Shown one piece after another: positions 8,966 through 17,218 of a stretch of 64,000 bases of DNA. Position numbers and translations under genes: made by a program. Origin of the DNA: JABAQJ01 sp046327745 (lineage in GTDB: Bacteria; Gemmatimonadota; Gemmatimonadetes; Gemmatimonadales; Gemmatimonadaceae); contig JAXLXV010000021.1 of NCBI GenBank assembly GCA_046327745.1, positions 1 through 64,000 of the forward strand. The letters are read 5' to 3'. The notes under the pieces are model-generated. The model saw only the letters and a program-made list of their open reading frames with translations, searched no databases and had not been told where the DNA came from. Positions within the stretch are counted from its first letter, which is position 1. The number at the start of each line of letters is the position of its first letter.

Positions 8966-9652
8966 TCAAACCTCGATGACGTATTCGAAGGCGACGACCG
9001 GCGCGACCACGAACAGCACGTCGAAGGCGAGCAGCAGGCGCAGCCACGCGCCGCTGTCACGCATAGGATCTCCGGCCAGGAGGGCCGTCGACGCCTCCGT
9101 CGCGGCCAGCAGGACCGGCACAAGCATAGGAAACAGCAGCAGCGGCAACAACACCTCGCGCGCCCTGCTCCGGCTGGCCATGGCCGCGTAAAAGGTCCCC
9201 AACGACACAAAACCCAGCGTGCCTAACAAGATCACCGCGACCTCCGTCAGCCAGCCGACCGGCAATGCCACGTGAAAGAGCACCATGGCCACGGGGACCA
9301 CCACCACTTCCACCAGCAACACAAAAACCAGGTTGGCGACGAACTTGCCGACGAACACCGTCCACCGCGGTGCCGGAAACAACAACAGGGTTTCCAACGC
9401 CCCACTTTCCAGTTCCAGCTGATAGGACCGATTGAACGCCAGCACGCCGCTGAAGAGGATGGCCAGCCACAGCGCCCCAGAGGCTGCTTGTCGCAAAGCC
9501 TCCGTATCGGGACCGAGGGCGAATCCAAACAACAGCAGGATGAGGATGCCCAGGAACGCGACCGCGTTGAATCCCGCCTTGGTCCGGCGTTCGGCCGTGA
9601 GGTCCTTCCAGACCACCGCGCGCACTCGGCGCCAATCGTCAGACCAGGCCAT
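8966..9652 (-). CDS. ccmB: Haem exporter permease CcmB
   Basis: The 228-residue product has six predicted helices and the CcmB opening WKDLTAERRTK. The internal FNRSYQLELESGALETLLL segment is characteristic of the family. It is the membrane partner of the CcmA ATPase in the CcmABCD complex, which works on CcmE-haem release. The start shares one base with the ccmA stop (TGATG), so the two are translationally coupled. Confidence 0.94.
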   Translation of the reverse strand: MAWSDDWRRVRAVVWKDLTAERRTKAGFNAVAFLGILILLLFGFALGPDTEALRQAASGALWLAILFSGVLAFNRSYQLELESGALETLLLFPAPRWTVFVGKFVANLVFVLLVEVVVVPVAMVLFHVALPVGWLTEVAVILLGTLGFVSLGTFYAAMASRSRAREVLLPLLLFPMLVPVLLAATEASTALLAGDPMRDSGAWLRLLLAFDVLFVVAPVVAFEYVIEV

Positions 9653-10377
9653 CAGGCGCTTTGCGCCTCCACTTCGGGGACGTCCTCTGGCTCATCGGTC
9701 GCCAGCTGCGGCACGAGGGCACCACGCGCCAACACGATGTCCCGATCGATGAGATGTTCAGCCTGACGGCGGTCATGCACGACCACGATCGCCGCACCGC
9801 CGCGCTGGCAGGTTTCGGTGATCACTTCGTTCACCAACCCAATGCCGGCGGCATCGAAGTTGTTGTACGGCTCGTCCAGCAGCAGCAGCCGCGGGCGTGC
9901 CAGAAGCAGGCGGCCTAACGCGAGTCGGCGGCTCATGCCGGCGGAAAAGCCACGCGCCCGTTCCCCGGCCACGTGTGTAAGCCCCACCCGTTCGAGAATC
10001 GCATCAATGCCGGCGGTGTCGTACCCGCCCATCGCCGCGGCAAACCGGAGGTTCTCGGCCGCCGTCAGGTCGTCGTAATTGCCAGCCGCGTGGGCGAGAA
10101 ACCCAATACACTCGCGCACGGTGGTCGCTTCCTTGGCCAGGTCCGCTCCATAGACCGCACCAGTGCCCAAGGTGGGCCGCAGAGCGGTACTGACGATGCG
10201 CAGCAACGTGCTCTTGCCGCTGCCGTTGTGCCCCAGGATCCCGATGACCTCCTCCGACTCCACGCGCATGGAGACACCGCGAAGGGCCCATCGACCACCA
10301 AAGCGCCGGGAGATCCCCCGAAGCTCACAGGCTGCCGGCGAAGTACTCACGCGAGGCGCGGGTGACTGGGATCGCAT
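9652..10377 (-). CDS. ccmA: ATP-binding protein CcmA of the haem exporter
   Basis: The ABC ATPase of about 241 residues has Walker A GHNGSGKST, a signature region FSAGMSRRLALGR in place of LSGGQ (usual for CcmA) and Walker B RLLLLDEP followed by YNNFD. A TTG at 10419 in the same frame would add 14 residues; the ATG at 10377 is taken, though no clear ribosome-binding site distinguishes them. It is the first gene of the ccmABCDEFGH operon, which runs to 4603 with no gaps. The promoter must lie in the region shared with the divergent corA. Confidence 0.92.
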   Translation of the reverse strand: MRSQSPAPRVSTSPAACELRGISRRFGGRWALRGVSMRVESEEVIGILGHNGSGKSTLLRIVSTALRPTLGTGAVYGADLAKEATTVRECIGFLAHAAGNYDDLTAAENLRFAAAMGGYDTAGIDAILERVGLTHVAGERARGFSAGMSRRLALGRLLLARPRLLLLDEPYNNFDAAGIGLVNEVITETCQRGGAAIVVVHDRRQAEHLIDRDIVLARGALVPQLATDEPEDVPEVEAQSA

Positions 10378-10656
10378 GGGAGCGCGGTCGCTGCTTGCGC
10401 GGCCGTGCGAAAGACGCAACGATGGCGAAGCGATAACGGGTGCAGAGCTAATCCCTTGACGGAGAGTGCTTTCGGTCGCATGTGCGGTCTTCTATATAAG
10501 GTAGCGATCTGAGACCCCATGCCTGAGCGAGCCAAATCACGCGCCCACGGCCAACCTATTTGGACGCGGGGAGTCCTGTCTAGTCAGCATGACCTTTCGA
10601 TCGTGTAGGCATTCTCCTGACTTGGGTAGCGATAGCAAACGTCACATGAGCGTATC

Positions 10657-11694
10657 GTGAGCGAACCTGCCACGCCGGAACGGGGCCAGACTCCCGCCGT
10701 AACTGCCGACACCCGCCTGCCGCGAACGTTCTTTGTCAGCGGCACGGGCCAAGCGTCGCGTGACATGCCGATCCGGGAGATCATCGCCTGCCGCGATACG
10801 ATGGACGGAAAGTTGTGGGTGGATGTGGACACCACCAGTCGGCAGCACGTCGCCGTACTGGAGAAAGTGTTCAACTTCCACCCGCTGGCCATTGAGGACG
10901 TGCTGAATCCCAACAGCCGGCCCAAGGTCGAGCAGTACGATGGCTACCTCTTTGTCACGCTGCGCGTGGTTCGGTTCTGCGACGACACGACCGACCCGTA
11001 TGATCTGGAAACGGCGAACTTGTACTTGTTCATCGGGCCGAATTTCCTGGTGACTGCGCATGCGGGGACGTCGCCAAATGTCGATGCCGTGGTGGACCTG
11101 GCGGCGCGGACGCCGGACTTGGTCGCCCGCGGGCCCGCCCGACTCGCCCACATGATCATGGACGGCGCGATCGACGCCTACTTCCCGATCCTCGAACGCA
11201 TCGACGAATTCATTGACTCCCTCGAAGAACGCGTCTTCGCCTCGTTCGATGAGGAGGCGCTCCGCGACATCTTTTCCGTGAAGCGGATGGTCCTGTCGCT
11301 GCGACGCTATCTCGCGCCACAGCGCGAAATCTTCAACGTGCTCACCAACCGGCCCACAGCGCTGCTCAGTCCCGACGTGCAACTGTATTACCGGGACATC
11401 TACGACCACATGTTGCGGATCAACGACTCGTTGGACACCTACCGCGACCTGCTCAGCTCCACCATGGAAAGTTACCTCTCCCAGGTCTCCAACAAGTTGA
11501 ACCTGGTGACCAAGGGACTGACGGTGGTGGCCACGCTCAGCGTGCCTTTTGTCGTCGTGAGTGGCATGTGGGGGATGAATTTCACGCGCATCCCCTTGTC
11601 CGATTACCGCTGGGGATTCGAGATCATGCTGTTCGCGCAACTCGCGCTGGGCGTCGGATTGGTAGCAGTCCTGAAGTGGAGAAAGTGGCTCTGA
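10657..11694 (+). CDS. corA: CorA-type magnesium/divalent cation channel
   Basis: The 345-residue protein has a large cytoplasmic alpha/beta domain, a long helix and two C-terminal membrane helices joined by the GMN selectivity motif (GMWGMNFTRIP, near residue 306). The family is pentameric and brings in Mg2+ and sometimes Co2+ or Ni2+. It starts with GTG at 10657. It diverges from ccmA across about 280 bases that include an AT-rich CTATATAAGG stretch at 10492. It seems to be a single-gene unit. Confidence 0.93.
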   Translation: MSEPATPERGQTPAVTADTRLPRTFFVSGTGQASRDMPIREIIACRDTMDGKLWVDVDTTSRQHVAVLEKVFNFHPLAIEDVLNPNSRPKVEQYDGYLFVTLRVVRFCDDTTDPYDLETANLYLFIGPNFLVTAHAGTSPNVDAVVDLAARTPDLVARGPARLAHMIMDGAIDAYFPILERIDEFIDSLEERVFASFDEEALRDIFSVKRMVLSLRRYLAPQREIFNVLTNRPTALLSPDVQLYYRDIYDHMLRINDSLDTYRDLLSSTMESYLSQVSNKLNLVTKGLTVVATLSVPFVVVSGMWGMNFTRIPLSDYRWGFEIMLFAQLALGVGLVAVLKWRKWL

Positions 11695-11710
11695 CCCGTG
11701 GAACGCCTCG

Positions 11711-12703
11711 TTAGGGCAACGGCCCTTTCCACGCGGCCAAGACAATCTCCAGGGCGAGCGCCAGAAGCCCAATGACCAGGGGCCAGCGATACAACTCGCC
11801 ATACTGCGTGTAGACCCGCGTGCGAACTGGCGAACGTTCGAGCCGATCGATCTCCTCGGTAATCCGCTGTAAGGCCGCCGCGTCCCGTGCCCTGAAGTAG
11901 CGACCCCCAGTGCGCTGCGCGACCTCCGTCAGCAGGGCGTCGTCGATCTCCACGGGACGATTCTCATATCGCAGTCCAAACACCCCGCGTCCCACCGGCA
12001 CCGGCGCCATCCCCTCCGTTCCGACGCCGATGGTGTAGATCCGAACGCCGAAGGCGGCGGCGGCCTGCGCGGCGGTTCGCGGATCGATCGAGCCGCGATT
12101 GTTGACTCCGTCGGTGAGCAGCACGATCACCCGCGACCTTCCAGGAGCGGTCCGAAGTCGGTTGGCCGCCGTCGCGATCGCCGTACCGATCGCTGTTCCA
12201 TCTTCGAGCTGACCGGGCTGCAAGTTGTCGACGGCCGCCAGCACCACCGGGTAGTCCGTCGTGAGCGGGACCTGCGTCAGGGCCTCGCCAGAAAAGGCGA
12301 CGATACCCACGCGGTCGCTCTTTCGCATCTGGATGAACTGCTTGACCTTGTCGCGCGCGACCTCCAGCCGATTCTGCGGCTGGAAATCCTCCGCTAGCAT
12401 CGAACTCGAGATGTCGAAGGCGATCACAATGTTGATGCCTTCGGAGTTTGACTGCTCGGTGCGACCCGCGATGCGCGGCCGAGCCAAGGCCAGGACGACC
12501 CCTGCGATCGCCACGCTCCGGAGCAGCACGAGTGCTCTGGTCATGCCTCGACCCGCCTTGGGCCCTTGGGCAAGGACCGAAACGCGCGAGAAGATGATGG
12601 CTTTCGGCTCTCGACGGCGGCGCCAGATCAACCACAGCGGCACCGCTGCCAACAGGAGCAGAAGCCAGGGGCTATGGAAGTTCAGGCGTGCGAAGTAGTT
12701 CAT
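11711..12703 (-). CDS. batA: BatA-like von Willebrand factor A membrane protein
   Basis: The product is 330 residues from the ATG at 12703; the 66 codons upstream look non-coding. Membrane helices lie near both ends (N-terminal LLLLLAAVPLWLIW, another near residue 60, and a C-terminal anchor). A VWA domain spans about residues 90-270 with an intact metal-binding MIDAS motif DISSS, and TDGVNNRG later. This is the BatA layout; Bat proteins often act with MoxR ATPases in stress tolerance, but no MoxR or BatB-E gene is present here. The stop codon lies in a TTAGGG word. It is convergent with corA. Confidence 0.82.
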   Translation of the reverse strand: MNYFARLNFHSPWLLLLLAAVPLWLIWRRRREPKAIIFSRVSVLAQGPKAGRGMTRALVLLRSVAIAGVVLALARPRIAGRTEQSNSEGINIVIAFDISSSMLAEDFQPQNRLEVARDKVKQFIQMRKSDRVGIVAFSGEALTQVPLTTDYPVVLAAVDNLQPGQLEDGTAIGTAIATAANRLRTAPGRSRVIVLLTDGVNNRGSIDPRTAAQAAAAFGVRIYTIGVGTEGMAPVPVGRGVFGLRYENRPVEIDDALLTEVAQRTGGRYFRARDAAALQRITEEIDRLERSPVRTRVYTQYGELYRWPLVIGLLALALEIVLAAWKGPLP

Positions 12704-12928
12704 CCGTAAGCGAGGGAAGCGCTTGCTTGATACCGCCTTCCGCGTCAGAAGTGGCGGTCGAAGGACAGTATCCCAAAGGCCACCATCTGTCAGGGCCCGG
12801 ACGGGCCAGGCCGTGCGACCGGGAAGGTCCTCAATTCTCCACCCTGAGACGCCGAAACTCTTTGTGCGTCTTATGGTTGACGTCCAGTCTATCGGCGTCA
12901 CCCGCGCCCGGGTACTCTTTCACGCATC

Positions 12929-14803
12929 ATGAGCGATTCACGTCGAGCCCTTACCGCCGCGGGCCTCATAGTTCTCGCCTTCGGCGCCGGAGGGGTCCTT
13001 GTCGGGACGCTCGCGGGTGTGGTGCCATATGCCGCTGGACAGGTGATCCTGTCGGTCCTGCTGACGGCGATCGGAGTCACGACGTGGTGGACGTACAAAC
13101 GCACACACCCTGCATTGGGACACATGCAAGACGCTGACGTGAAGCAACGCGAATACGCGCTTTTTGAGCGGCTGGCCGATCCGGTCGTGGTCGTCGACCG
13201 CAACGGGATCGTCACCCACGCCACGGCGGCTGTGCAGCGCGCGCTGGGAATTCCCAGTCAGTCGTTGTTAGGCAAGTCGCTTTCCAGCTTGATCCACGAA
13301 GATGATGTGGGGACGGTGGCGGGATTGCTCGCCAGTGTCGCCGACGGGACGCACTTGGGAGCGCCACCGCAGTGGCGCCTGCGCTGTGCGGACGGCGCGT
13401 GGTTGTTGGTAGAAGCGGTGGCGACGTCCCTGCTGGACGAACCGTCGATCACGGGGATCGCGGTCGCCCTGCGCGACGTCCCGCTACGCACCGCGCCATA
13501 CACCGTACCTAACGACAGCGGCATGCACGACCCGGTGACGGGTCTCCCGGGACGGGCCCTGTTCCGCGATCGCGTCGTGCACGCGCTCACGCGGGCCCAC
13601 CGCCAGCAGCTGCCGTTGGCCGTCCTGCTGCTTGACTTCGATGACTTCCGCACCGGTGGCGTGCGCGCCACGTACGAGCAGCTCGAACGCATCGTCGGCA
13701 CGGCGGCCGTCCGATTGTCGACGTGCCTCCGATCGTCGGACAGCGCGGCGCGTCTGGAAGGCGCCCGCTTCGGCATCCTGCTCGAAGACATGTCGGACGA
13801 GAGCAACTTCGTGCAGGTGGCCGAGCGTATCGGCAAGGTCTTCGCCACGCCGATCCCGATCGATGGCCGGGAATTCACGGGCAATGCCAGCATGGGGATT
13901 GCCAGTGCAGTCCCCGAGGATTCACCGGACGACCTGATCCGGCACGCCGACGCGGCCTTGCGCTCGGCCAAGCGACGCGGGCGCGGGGCCTGCGAGCTGT
14001 TCGATCCGCGCGTCCATGCGGCCGCGTTAGGCCATCGCAACCTCGAGGAGGACCTGCGGCGCGCCATCGAGCGTGACGAGTTCTCCCTGCTGTACCAACC
14101 GATCGTCATCCTTCGCAGCCGGAGAATCGCCGGCGTGGAAGCGCTGGTGCGCTGGAATCACCGCGATCGCGGACTGATTCCCGCGGCGGCATTTGTCCCG
14201 ATCGCCGAGGAAACCGGACTGATCGTGCCCTTGGGACGCTGGGTCCTGATCGAGGCCTGTCGCCAGCTCCGTCAGTGGCAGGACGCCATCGGTCCCGATC
14301 GCGCCCTCACCGTCACGGTCAACGTCACGCCCAAGCAGCTGTTGCACCCCGCCTTCGTCTCAGACGTAGCGAACGCCATTGGCACGTCGGGAATCGAGCC
14401 CCACCGCCTGGTACTGGAGATCGCCGAGGGGGCGCTGGCCAGGAACATGACCGACGCCTTGTCCCGACTACGGGAAGTGCGGGCGTTAGGCGTTCGCCTG
14501 GCGATTGATGACTACGGCTCGCGGAGTGCCACGCTGGGCGACCCCGCCAATATCCCCGTGGATATCCTCAAGATCGATCGCACCTACATCAGCCAGGTCA
14601 CGCGTCGCCCGGAGGAACATGCCGCCACGCGAGCCATCGTCGCTCTCGGGAAGCTGAAGCAACTGCGGACGGTGGCGGAAGGGATCGAACGCGAGGAACA
14701 GTTGGTGGAGTTGCTCCGCTTCAAGTGCGAGTACGGCCAGGGCACGCTCTTCTCCGAACCGGTGAATGCGGCCGGCCTGCTCGACATGCTGAAGCGCGAC
14801 TAG
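12929..14803 (+). CDS. Membrane PAS-GGDEF-EAL protein, probable c-di-GMP phosphodiesterase with degenerate GGDEF
   Basis: The 624-residue protein has two N-terminal membrane helices (about 8-52), a PAS domain (about 70-185), a GGDEF-fold domain (about 195-360) and an EAL domain (about 370-622). The cyclase signature is changed to EGARF, so diguanylate cyclase activity is unlikely. The EAL domain keeps the catalytic features: EALVRW, the Asn and Gln of NVTPKQL, LEIAE, the DD pair in IDDYGS, LKIDR, VAEGIEREEQ and the C-terminal QGTLFSEP. It therefore probably degrades c-di-GMP in response to a PAS or membrane signal. Its stop overlaps that of the convergent permease gene as CTAG. Confidence 0.88.
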   Translation: MSDSRRALTAAGLIVLAFGAGGVLVGTLAGVVPYAAGQVILSVLLTAIGVTTWWTYKRTHPALGHMQDADVKQREYALFERLADPVVVVDRNGIVTHATAAVQRALGIPSQSLLGKSLSSLIHEDDVGTVAGLLASVADGTHLGAPPQWRLRCADGAWLLVEAVATSLLDEPSITGIAVALRDVPLRTAPYTVPNDSGMHDPVTGLPGRALFRDRVVHALTRAHRQQLPLAVLLLDFDDFRTGGVRATYEQLERIVGTAAVRLSTCLRSSDSAARLEGARFGILLEDMSDESNFVQVAERIGKVFATPIPIDGREFTGNASMGIASAVPEDSPDDLIRHADAALRSAKRRGRGACELFDPRVHAAALGHRNLEEDLRRAIERDEFSLLYQPIVILRSRRIAGVEALVRWNHRDRGLIPAAAFVPIAEETGLIVPLGRWVLIEACRQLRQWQDAIGPDRALTVTVNVTPKQLLHPAFVSDVANAIGTSGIEPHRLVLEIAEGALARNMTDALSRLREVRALGVRLAIDDYGSRSATLGDPANIPVDILKIDRTYISQVTRRPEEHAATRAIVALGKLKQLRTVAEGIEREEQLVELLRFKCEYGQGTLFSEPVNAAGLLDMLKRD

Positions 14804-15840
14804 CTCGCGGCCGTCGAGTTGGCATCCTGCGGCTCGCTCTCCACGGCGGCGAGCGAGCCGTACTCATGCTGGTACAAGCGCAGCAGCTCAAAGAAATACG
14901 CGATGGCCAGCGGTCCAAGGAGCACGCCGAGCAGGCCGAAATACTGCACGCCAGCAAACGCACCGATCAACGTGATCATCGGGTGGATATTCGAGACGCG
15001 CTTGTAGACGATCGGCCGAATGACGTTGTCGATGTTGCTGGCCAGCACGCCCCCGATCGCGGCCAGCGTGATGGCGGCACCGTATCGCTGTTGAAGGACC
15101 AGCGCTAGGACCCCGGGGAGCCACACCAGGGCACTGCCTAACACGGGAAGGATGGAGGCGATGGCCGTGACCACGCCCCAGAAGGCCGGCGTCGGCAGCC
15201 CGACGATCCAGAACCCAAGCCCCACGATCGTTCCCTGCAACAGTGATGTCAACGCGGTACCCATGAGGGTCGCCTTGGTGACGCTGAAGAACCGGTCCTT
15301 GAGTTGATCGGACACATTGGGGCTGAACGGGAGATATTCGCGCGCCGCCAACCAGCCTCGTGCACCCGACGTCAGCAGGTAAAAGAGTCCGAAGAAGGAA
15401 ATCACCAGGTTCAACGTGGCGTGGGCCGCGCTTCCAACAAAATCAAACGCCTGCCCCGACACCCACGACACGATCGTGTCGCTAGCCTTCGCGATCTCGG
15501 CGCCAACTTGAAAGCGACCGATGGTCAGCGTGGACAAGCCCGAAAACACCTCCGCCGAACGCGCCGCCTTGAGGGTTTCTGGCGCTTGGTCGACGACGAG
15601 CCCGACCAGCCACGTCAGGGGCAACACGATCAGGAGGATGGCCGCCAACAGCGTCACGGTCGCCGCCCCCTCGGTTCGCAACACGCGGTGCAAGCGCCGA
15701 TACATGGCCACGAACATCACGTACAGCACACCAGATCCCAACAATCCGATGGCGAAGGGCGACACCGCGATGACAATGGCCACGCCCAACGCGAAGATCA
15801 GCAGGCCGGCCCGCGACTGTCGCGAATGGAGGAATTGCAT
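14800..15840 (-). CDS. AI-2E family transporter (PerM/UPF0118-type permease)
   Basis: The 346-residue protein has about eight hydrophobic segments: a helix pair at the N-terminus, a polar middle region (about 100-200) and a C-terminal bundle containing PVLGSALVWLPG and the conserved SNIDNVIRPIVYK motif. The family includes autoinducer exporters and Na+/H+ antiporters, so the substrate here is unknown. The gene ends convergent with the EAL gene. The ArsR-type regulator lies immediately upstream on the same strand, six bases away, so co-transcription from the arsR promoter is possible. Confidence 0.85.
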   Translation of the reverse strand: MQFLHSRQSRAGLLIFALGVAIVIAVSPFAIGLLGSGVLYVMFVAMYRRLHRVLRTEGAATVTLLAAILLIVLPLTWLVGLVVDQAPETLKAARSAEVFSGLSTLTIGRFQVGAEIAKASDTIVSWVSGQAFDFVGSAAHATLNLVISFFGLFYLLTSGARGWLAAREYLPFSPNVSDQLKDRFFSVTKATLMGTALTSLLQGTIVGLGFWIVGLPTPAFWGVVTAIASILPVLGSALVWLPGVLALVLQQRYGAAITLAAIGGVLASNIDNVIRPIVYKRVSNIHPMITLIGAFAGVQYFGLLGVLLGPLAIAYFFELLRLYQHEYGSLAAVESEPQDANSTAAS

Positions 15841-15845
15841 CTGGC

Positions 15846-16166
15846 TTAACGCAGTGCCTTACGACGCGCGGCGGCCTCTGCCTCGATCCGTCCGCACATG
15901 ATGTCGCAGAGACGGAAGATCTCGCGGTCGGCAAGCGCGTAGTACGTAAAGAGCCCTTCCTTGCGCCGCTTGAGGTATCCCAGCTGGTGCAGAAAGGAGA
16001 GGTGCTTGGAGACGTTCGCCTGACCAAGGGCCGTTGCCTCCACCAACTCGGTGACGCTGCGCTCGCCATCGCGCAGTTCATTCAGCAGGCGCAACCTGGC
16101 GGGATCCGACAGCGCCCGAAACCGATCCGCCACCAGTTCGAGCAACTCGCGATTCATCGTCTTCAT
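15846..16166 (-). CDS. ArsR/SmtB-family winged-helix repressor
   Basis: The product is 106 residues from the ATG at 16166 (an ATG at 16157 is also possible). The HTH core reads FRALSDPARLRLLNELRDGERSVTELVEA, followed by the recognition helix QANVSKHLSFL and a beta wing KRRKEGLFTYY. A cysteine sits late in the protein (FRLCDIMCG), a place where some members sense metals or thiols. It diverges from the DUF302 gene, and the shared promoter region holds ACTATATAACT, also found ahead of the RND efflux operon. This suggests it controls both, a prediction only. Confidence 0.87.
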   Translation of the reverse strand: MKTMNRELLELVADRFRALSDPARLRLLNELRDGERSVTELVEATALGQANVSKHLSFLHQLGYLKRRKEGLFTYYALADREIFRLCDIMCGRIEAEAAARRKALR

Positions 16167-16229
16167 GGTCGTTGGGCACGGGGCCGCGTCGCTTTCGGGG
16201 AAACACCGACCGCGACGCCTTGCTCCACT

Positions 16230-16240
16230 ACTATATAACT
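16230..16240. promoter_or_regulatory. Candidate operator/promoter word ACTATATAACT, copy 1
   Basis: This 11-base AT-rich word lies between the arsR-type gene and the divergent DUF302 gene and recurs exactly at 22861-22871 upstream of the tolC/RND operon. It could be an ArsR operator half, a -10 element, or both. Confidence 0.45.
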
Positions 16241-16295
16241 CATCAGCGATGGATTTGCTCGCCACGTGCGTGTGCCTTCAAGCAAGGAAGAACCG

Positions 16296-16712
16296 ATGAT
16301 TACGCAAACGACACCGTATGGCATTGGCGCCACTGTGCGATTGCCGTACGAGACCGCGGTCCAGCGAACTCGTGAGGCGCTGGCCGGTCAGGGCTTTGGC
16401 GTCCTGACGGAGATCGATGTGGCCGCCACGTTGCAAAAGAAGCTCGGCGCGACGTTCCGTCCGTATGTCATCCTTGGCGCCTGTAACCCGCCCCTGGCAC
16501 ATCAGGCCCTTACCGCTGAACTGGACATCGGGTTGCTGCTGCCGTGCAACGTCATCGTCTACGCCGGTGATGCGCCAGACACCAGCGTGGTGGCGGCCAT
16601 GGACCCCGTGGCGGCGTTGTCGCTCACCGGCAGGTCCGACATCCATGACCTGGCGGTCGAGGTCCGCAGACGCCTGGAAGCCGCCTTGGCCACGCTCCCC
16701 ATCGCCGCCTAA
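16296..16712 (+). CDS. DUF302 family protein
   Basis: The product is 138 residues starting at the ATG at 16296, chosen for the AAGGAAG ribosome-binding site 6 bases upstream. The family pattern is clear: VRLPYETAVQRTREALAGQGFGVLTEIDVAATLQ, then LGACNPPLAHQAL, LPCNVIVY and a late MDPVAAL. DUF302 proteins are small, soluble and often encoded near ArsR-type regulators and efflux or sulfur genes; their biochemical role is not established. The stop (TAA at 16710-16712) overlaps the stop of the convergent DUF2892 gene inside a GCCTAAC word. Confidence 0.88.
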   Translation: MITQTTPYGIGATVRLPYETAVQRTREALAGQGFGVLTEIDVAATLQKKLGATFRPYVILGACNPPLAHQALTAELDIGLLLPCNVIVYAGDAPDTSVVAAMDPVAALSLTGRSDIHDLAVEVRRRLEAALATLPIAA

Positions 16713-16912
16713 CGTGCCGGGCGACACCCCGGGAATCCGGCGGCGCCGAGGATCCGTTCCAGCGGACAGAATCCGGTAAAGCTGGACTGCAGCAGGTTGA
16801 AGCCGACGAAGGCCGTGAACGCGAACCATCCTGGGTGCACCCACCACCCAAGGGCCACCGACACGAGCACGAAGACTCCAGCGAACCGGCGGATGATGTT
16901 GTCGTTACACAT
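16709..16912 (-). CDS. DUF2892 small inner-membrane protein (YgaP-tail-like)
   Basis: The 67-residue protein has two membrane helices (about 10-25 and 28-46) and the family signature FVGFNLLQSSFTGFCPLERILGAAGF, with the CPL motif found in DUF2892 proteins and the membrane part of rhodanese YgaP. The family's function is unknown; its genes often sit with ArsR regulators and sulfur or metal genes. Here it is the last gene behind the RND efflux operon and the PII-like gene. Confidence 0.85.
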   Translation of the reverse strand: MCNDNIIRRFAGVFVLVSVALGWWVHPGWFAFTAFVGFNLLQSSFTGFCPLERILGAAGFPGCRPAR

Positions 16913-16927
16913 GGATCCGTATTGGTG

Positions 16928-17218
16928 TTAGAAGAAGGTTTCGGTGGGGAGCACGGCCACGTGGAGGTGCTCGCCCGGTTCAAGCTGCGCGGCATGCGCA
17001 CGGAGTGACGCCACCAGCGACGGCGCCCGTTCGCTGGGCACCACCGTCAGCACCACCTGGCTCTCGCCAGGCCAGGCGCGCGAACCTTCCATGCGCCCGG
17101 TGGCACCGGCGCCCCGTCCAGGCGCCAGCTCGGTGTAGCCTTCGACGCGCTCGGCCTCAAGCAGCGCCTCGATGCGCCTCGGGGTCGGTCCCCCGTACAT
17201 GATCAACACGAGTTTCAT
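16928..17218 (-). CDS. PII-like (DUF3240-type) signalling protein attached to the RND operon
   Basis: The 96-residue product matches the PII-like fold pattern: beta start MKLVLIMYGG, helix RRIEALLEAERVEGYTEL, a loop rich in Gly (GRGAGATGRMEGSRAWPGES), then VVLTVVPSERAPSLVASLRAH. Small PII-like proteins accompany several heavy-metal-type RND pumps. The start is well supported by AAGGAG eight bases upstream, and that site lies inside the RND coding sequence: the two genes overlap by 62 bases. Assignment to DUF3240 itself is by pattern only. Confidence 0.72.
   Translation of the reverse strand: MKLVLIMYGGPTPRRIEALLEAERVEGYTELAPGRGAGATGRMEGSRAWPGESQVVLTVVPSERAPSLVASLRAHAAQLEPGEHLHVAVLPTETFF

Noticed and set aside
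10642..11802. Long minus-strand open frame (386 codons) opposite corA
   Set aside because: It mirrors the clear CorA frame, has a His/Glu/Asp/Arg-rich antisense composition and has no motif or ribosome-binding site.
13258..14109. Minus-strand frame of 283 codons opposite the PAS-GGDEF-EAL gene
   Set aside because: Ser/Arg-rich shadow; the plus-strand domains are unambiguous.
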